This document shows positions 59,041 to 64,000 of a DNA stretch of 64,000 bases, in pieces. The DNA comes from Sabellastarte sp. h YS-2021 (lineage: Eukaryota; Annelida; Polychaeta; Sabellida; Sabellidae): contig OZ024933.1 in assembly GCA_964017235.1 (NCBI GenBank), positions 62,664,255 through 62,728,254 of the forward strand, written 5' to 3'. Positions within the stretch are counted from its first letter, which is position 1; every line of letters starts with the position of its first letter. Made by a program: the position numbers and the translations under genes. The notes beneath the pieces are model-generated. The model saw only the letters and a list, made by a program, of their open reading frames with translations. It was not told the origin of the DNA and searched no databases.

Positions 59041-59634
59041 GGTCTGAAACATTTACTATATTGCACACAGAAAGCACAGGGGTTGAGAAACTAGATGCAA
59101 AGGTTCCCATACACGCTATTCCATAGAATGTATAAGCATGTTTGATGTATTAATATATTGATGAGATAAGCTAAAGAAATCTCAAAATCTGCACATTAAG
59201 ACAATTTGAGGTGTCTTTCAGAATGTTAGGTCTATCCTGTTGAACAGATCTGGGGTGATAGACTTGCCAAAACATTTAGGAAATATGAAAGTTATAGCTC
59301 AGAAACCAGCAGTCCTTAATTGATGTTATTAAGGAAAGATCGGCTCAAATAATAACTGAACTTAAGGGGCATTTTCTATTGAAATTAATAATGAGGCTGA
59401 GAATGAATGGAAAAATCACTGTTCAAATATTTGGTCATGGTCTTTGGTTAATAATATGAATGTTTGGCATTCAAAACCATATACTGTCCTCCAATCACGC
59501 ATAATCAGAAAACATTAATGGGAGAAAACATTTGACAAACAGTTTAATATCCTCATAAATGATACAGCACAGTGGTTGAAGTTCTCTTCTGTTTGCAATA
59601 TACTATTTCAGTATTTAAATTGCAGGTAAAAAGG
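59041..59634. other. Non-coding stretch, nothing recognised
   Basis: No gene or repeat recognised. Confidence 0.4.
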
Positions 59635-59779
59635 CTACAAAAACCTGGAACCACCATCCAAATTCAAAATATGCTATTTGGAATTCCAAATACGTAGTTT
59701 AAATTCCATATAGCGTATTTCAAATTCAAGTATTACATTTCAAATTTGGAATTTGGATGGCGGTTCCAGGCTTTCGTAG
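59635..59779. mobile_element. 145-bp hairpin MITE (CCTGGAACC ends)
   Basis: The left arm CTACAAAAACCTGGAACC then ACCATCCAAATTC and the right arm, reverse complemented, CTACGAAAGCCTGGAACC then GCCATCCAAATTC pair over ~31 bp with three mismatches. The middle repeats ATTCCAAATACG and GTATTTCAAATTC in palindromic order, so nearly the whole unit can fold. Non-coding. Confidence 0.78.
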
Positions 59780-60712
59780 TTTTCTGCATCTAATCTTTTA
59801 AAAGGCCAAAATGTAAAATTTTATAAAAAAGCATGGCTCCAATACAATAATACAAATCAAGCTTTAAAACAGTCACTTTTAAATTGCTTCATAATGCTTT
59901 ACTACTACTTATGTTGACCTTGCATGTCTATACTTTTATAGGTCCTTAAAATATACCACGTATTTGTTGTCAAATGACATTTAAAATAGTACTGTTAGCA
60001 AAATAAATAAGTTACTTGATATTTCCTTCAAATCCTTAAAATTTACTATTACCAAATATTCTTGGGTTAAAGGCATTTTTGTATTAACACCCTTGAAATT
60101 ATACATAACTATAATGGTCAAAATAACCAGGTATCCTTAATTCACAAAGAGAAGTTATTTAAACCATATCTTACTTCAAACTCAGGTGATACTCGGGAAC
60201 CTTTAGAGTACATATTTTAAAACTACTATTTAGTGTAAAAATCTAAATATTTCAAAATATATTAAGGGGTTTACTCTAAAGGTCATCTCTTATTAAAACC
60301 ACATGTCCCGGTTTAAAGTACACACTTCTGAGGTCTTTGATGTGAGTTGAACTCAAAGCTTTCTGTATAAAGATTAAGAGTATGTTTCCATCGTAGAAAC
60401 CTGAGGTCGGCTAAGGCAATATTTTCCTCCTTCCAACATAAGTTAATGAGGACGCTTGTCTATGTAATCCAATCTCATTGCCAAGTGATAAACAGCAAAC
60501 CAACTAAAAGTGATTTTTTTCTCCAAACAAACTTTTACTTTTTGAATATTAATTTCAAATGGGAGAATATATAAGTATGGTTGCTAAAATCATACACAAA
60601 TTTCATTGCAATCATTCGAACAAGATTAATAAAAAGCCACTTCAAAGAAAGGTGGCTGAGTATCAATCTGATGCTCCCCCAGTCACTTGTGTGGTAGACT
60701 GTACACAAAAAC
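59780..60712. other. Non-coding stretch, nothing recognised
   Basis: No gene or repeat recognised. Confidence 0.4.
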
Positions 60713-61130
60713 AGTAAATTTAGTGGGTAAATTGTTTATCGATATTGCCGATATTTATTGTTTTGGAACTGGACTGCCAATATCAAGATCTAAACACGTA
60801 TTTCAATATCGCCATTTTAAGCAAAACTGTAAACTTACACTGTTAATATTTGATATAAAGTCCAAATCTAAAGAAATTGTACACTTTTATCTCACATTTT
60901 TGAAGTTTTCAAGGCGTTTTTGATTAAAACTGCAATGTTTTGTTTTGGTAAATTTCGCTTCCTGTTAGCGGTTCGGGATAAACTAAAATAAAACGTTTTC
61001 GGTTTCCCGAATTCGGACTATTTGGTAGACAATATTAACCCCCCGATATCGCCCGATATTGAAATGTTTTTGCATTCAATATCGATACCCACAAAGCCAA
61101 ACGATTTACCCCCTAAGTAAATTACATTTA
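60713..61130. mobile_element. Probable MITE with GGGTAAAT..GTTT inverted ends
   Basis: The left side reads AGTAAATTTAGTGGGTAAAT then TGTTTATCGATATTG. The right side, reverse complemented, reads AATTTACTTAGGGGGTAAAT then CGTTTGGC and TATCGATATTG. Similarity is clear but broken by small indels. The interior has GATATCGCCCGATATTG-type palindromic text near 61050. Confidence 0.6.
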
Positions 61131-61931
61131 AGGATCACAGATTGCATATCTGGAAATATGGAATAAATCTTATTCATGAAATCTTTGTCAAATATGGTAT
61201 AATAATAACTACATTTCTATAGAGGGAAAGAAAACATCCACATTATAGGAAAATATCTGATGCTGAAGGAATTGGATCACACTATTTCAGCTCATTTACT
61301 TATCAAAACAATCTTAGTTATAAACAAATTAGCTGAAATAACAACACCGAAAGGAACCTGGTTTATTACAATGAAGACATTAGTTTGTCTAACAACCCCA
61401 CATTTACCCCATAAGCCACTGGAAATTAATTTTGAAACAAATTTTTGCATCTGGTGCTGGGTACCTTATTTATGTACTTACTCTCAAGAGATCCCACTGT
61501 ATATAAAACTTTCAAGCTGAGACTATGTGCTCCAGACAGGAGTTCTCCTTAAAAATAAATAATTTGATAAAAAAACTTTTGTTTAGAAATATAGATGTCC
61601 AATTTCCACTGTCCCTAGGTCTCTGATGCATGCTGACAATACTTACCGATCTTGATAACACTCCCAAATAAAAACTACATATGTCATATATGTGTGAAAA
61701 CTTATATAATAAATGTTATGCTAAATCAAAAATTCACAGTTTTCATTGGATCATCACTTATGGGAACTCACCGTGATGCTTTGTGAAAAACCACAACACC
61801 AGATATAACTAGAAAAAGGACGCATCTGTGGCCAGATGCTGGATGTATCCACCGACAAAGGCCAACTAACATAGTTTAGAAGATAAAAAGCATTTTTCGT
61901 TAATAAGCAAGCTGAAAGCACTTTTAAGTTT
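61131..61931. other. Non-coding stretch, nothing recognised
   Basis: No gene or repeat recognised; an 86-codon open frame at 61260..61520 has no recognisable domain. Confidence 0.4.
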
Positions 61932-62128
61932 GGCTACCCTTATTTGACCCTGTAGCAGGGGCCCAAGGTGAAGTCTGACCACATCAAAAGATTCGCAGTC
62001 CATGATTTCCTATAAGTCGTTTTCACATTGCAAACCTCTAGGACCAATAATAAGCAGGAAGGGCCCAAGGTCAAATCTGACCACATGAAAAGATTTGCAG
62101 CCCATGACTTCCTATAAGTTGTTTTCAT
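61932..62128 (-). repeat. TAACCCC-hairpin family fragment, two tandem ~95-bp blocks
   Basis: GGGCCCAAGGT-AA-TCTGACC, CACAT-AAAAGATT-GCAG, CCATGA-TTCCTATAAGT and GTTTTCA occur twice in tandem (about 61958 and 62058). The text matches, reverse complemented, the segment around 50690..50820. It abuts the satellite. Confidence 0.7.
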
Positions 62129-62133
62129 ATTAA

Positions 62134-63180
62134 TGAGTTATTTGAGAAATACTGGCTATCTGCAATACTTGTAGAGATAATTCGCATTTACTCATTTTGA
62201 GTAGGTGAATAATTAGCTACGGGTCTGAAACTTCACCAAGTGAAAGCTCTCTCAAAAGTAGGCGAATGAGTTATTTGAGAAAAATTGGCTATCTACAATA
62301 CTTTTAAAGATAATTCGAATTTACTCATTTTCAGTAGGTGAGTAATTACCTACGGGTCTGGAACTTCACCATGTGAAAGCTCTCCCAAAAGTAGATGAAT
62401 GAGTTATTTGATAAAAAATTGGATATCTGCAATACTTTTATAGATAATTAGCATTTACTCATTTTGGGTAGGTGAATAATTAGCTACAGGTCTGAAACTT
62501 CACCAAGTGAAAGGTCTCCCAAAAGTAGGTGAAGGAGTTATTTGACAAAAATTGGCTATCTGGAATACTTTTAGAGATAATTTGCATTAACTCATTTTCA
62601 GTAGGTGAGTAATTACCTACGGGTCTGAAACTTCACCAAGTGAAAGCTCTCCCAAAAGTAGGTGAAGGAGTTATTTGACAAAAATTGGCTATCTGCAATA
62701 CTTTTAGAGATAATTTGCATTTACTCATTTTGAGTAGGTGAGTAATTACCTACAGGTCTCAAACTTCACCAAGTGAAAGCTCTCCCAAAAGTAGGTGAAG
62801 GAGTTATTTGACAAAAATTCGCTATCTGCAATACTTTTAGAGATAATTCGCATTTACTCATTTTGAGTAGGTGAGTAATTACCTACGGGTCTGAAACTTC
62901 ACCAAGTGAAAGCTCTCCCAAAAGTAGGTGAAGGAGTTATTTGACAAAAATTGGCTATCTGCAATACTTTTAGAGATAATTCGCATTTACTCATTTTGAG
63001 TAGGTGCGTAATTACCTACAGGTCTGGAACTTCAGCATGTGAAAGCTCTCCCAAAAGTAGGTGAATGAGTTATTTAAGAAAAATTTGCTATCTGCAATAC
63101 TTTTAGAAAAAATGCAGAATTACTCATTTTTAGTAGGCAAGTAATTTAGCCACAGGCCTAATTTAGACATAAAGCCTACT
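62134..63180. repeat. 133-bp satellite array, about eight units
   Basis: The anchor GAGTTATTTGA occurs at 62134, 62268, 62401, 62534, 62668, 62801, 62934 and 63067, a spacing of 133-134 bp. Each unit has GCTATCTGCAATACTTTTAG, CATTTACTCATTTT, AGTAGGTGAGTAATTACCTA, CTGAAACTTCACCAAGTGAA and AGCTCTCCCAAAAGTAGGTG. Central units are the most alike; the edge units (first and last) are more diverged. Confidence 0.95.
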
Positions 63181-63256
63181 AATAGAGTACTGTGGTGCAC
63201 CCTGTAATATACTTTGCAAACTTGAGAAGGCTAGCTATAATATTTTTTTTTGTTTT

Positions 63257-64000
63257 GAATAACATATTTAAACAAAATACTGTAAATGTAATAGTTTTCA
63301 CGTTATAACTGATTTACTCAACAGTGATAACGTCAAAGTAGCTATTACTCAGCTATGCAATGAGCTACATGTCTGAATTTTTTCTATGTTATAGCTGACC
63401 CAAAATTAGGTGAACAACATATTTAAGCAAAATACTGTAAATGCAATAGTTTTCAAGTTACAACTGATTTACTCAATAGTGACAACCTGAAAATAGCTAT
63501 TGCTCAGCTATGCCATGAGCTATAAGTCTGTAATTTCACGACGTTATAGCTGACCCAAAAGTAGGCGAACAACATATTTTAACAAAATACTCCAAATGCA
63601 CTATTTTTCAAGTTACAAGTCATTTACTCAACAGTCAGTACCTGAAAATAGCTATTGCTCAGTTGTGCCATGAGCTACAGGTCTGTAATTTCACTATGTT
63701 ATAGCTGACCCAAAAGTAGCTGAATAACATATTTACACAAATTTCTGTAAATGCAATACTTTTTCAATTACAACTGATTTACTCAACAGTGTGAACTTCA
63801 AAGTAGCTATTACTGAGCTATGCAATGAGCCACAGGTCTGGAACTTCACTATGTTATAGCTGACTCCGAAATAGGTGAATAACATATTGAAACAAAATAC
63901 TCTAAATGTAATACTTTTGAAGTTATAAGTAATTTACTCAACAGTGATAACCTAAAAGTAGCTATTACTCAGCTATGCCATGAGCTACAGGTCTGAAATT
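63257..64000. repeat. 155-bp satellite array, at least 4.8 units, continues past the window
   Basis: The anchor GAA(T/C)AACATATT occurs at 63257, 63412, 63567, 63722 and 63877, exactly 155 bp apart. Units contain AAATACTGTAAATGCAATAG, TGATTTACTCAACAGTG, TAGCTATTGCTCAGCTATGC, GAGCTACAGGTCTG and ATAGCTGACCCAAAAGTAGG. Several blocks (GTAGGTGAA, ATTTACTCA, AGCTA, ACAGGTCTG, CCCAAAAGTAGG) occur in the same order as in the 133-bp unit, so the two arrays share ancestry. Confidence 0.95.

Noticed and set aside
62134-64000. CRISPR array
   Set aside because: Units are 133 and 155 bp, contiguous, without unique spacers, in animal nuclear DNA: a satellite.
1-64000. Retrovirus-like, LTR or Polinton-type elements
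   Set aside because: I saw no long terminal direct repeats, no gag/integrase/capsid-like frame and no protein-primed polymerase. The only reverse transcriptase is of LINE type.

Overview
The window looks like animal nuclear DNA, and I infer a lophotrochozoan, most likely a bivalve or other mollusc. The evidence is AT-rich sequence, short exons with GT..AG borders in long introns, a tRNA-headed SINE ending in an AAATAAATAAAT-like tail, a Jockey-superfamily LINE, and many gene-free repeats with terminal hairpins or long inverted ends. There are no bacterial operons, no rRNA, no CRISPR array, and no retrovirus- or Polinton-like element that I can see.

The only recognisable host gene is on the minus strand near the left end. 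Two exons (4679..4826, then 3243..3515) encode an N-terminal part of a TTC28-like tetratricopeptide repeat protein. Their phases join cleanly across a 1163-bp intron. I found no upstream exon in the remaining 59 kb, so most of the window is probably a very large 5' intron of this gene, or intron plus intergenic DNA. Decayed copies of the two ends of the 273-bp exon lie at 3020..3085 and 3853..3912.

Layout: 1-5.1 kb, TTC28 exons and exon relics. 5.1-8.36 kb, first copy of a 3.3-kb repeat built on six ~350-bp units; a second, almost identical copy lies at 52.3-55.6 kb. 8.45-34.5 kb, mostly plain intronic DNA with scattered short inverted-repeat elements. 34.5-36.5 kb, a 5'-truncated LINE inserted in an older repeat. 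37.0-41.4 kb, a dense cluster: an AGGTCA-rich tandem array, a TA-flanked hairpin element, and two foldback-like elements whose long inverted ends are made of short direct repeats. 44.99-45.77 kb, two SINEs in opposite orientation, each with clear target-site duplications. 46.2-51.6 kb, two copies of an element made of 150-190-bp tandem units, interleaved with other hairpin-ended repeats. 55.6-62 kb, more short inverted-repeat elements. 62.1-64 kb, a satellite that switches from a 133-bp to a 155-bp repeat unit and runs off the window.

The most interesting pattern is a shared plan in several unrelated-looking families: no coding capacity, tandem repeats inside, a stable hairpin at the 3' end and, in the two best-bounded families, a short motif near the 5' end that repeats one arm of that hairpin. 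This resembles non-autonomous rolling-circle (Helitron/Helentron-type) elements, but that assignment is inference. All similarities were judged by eye; no searches were run.
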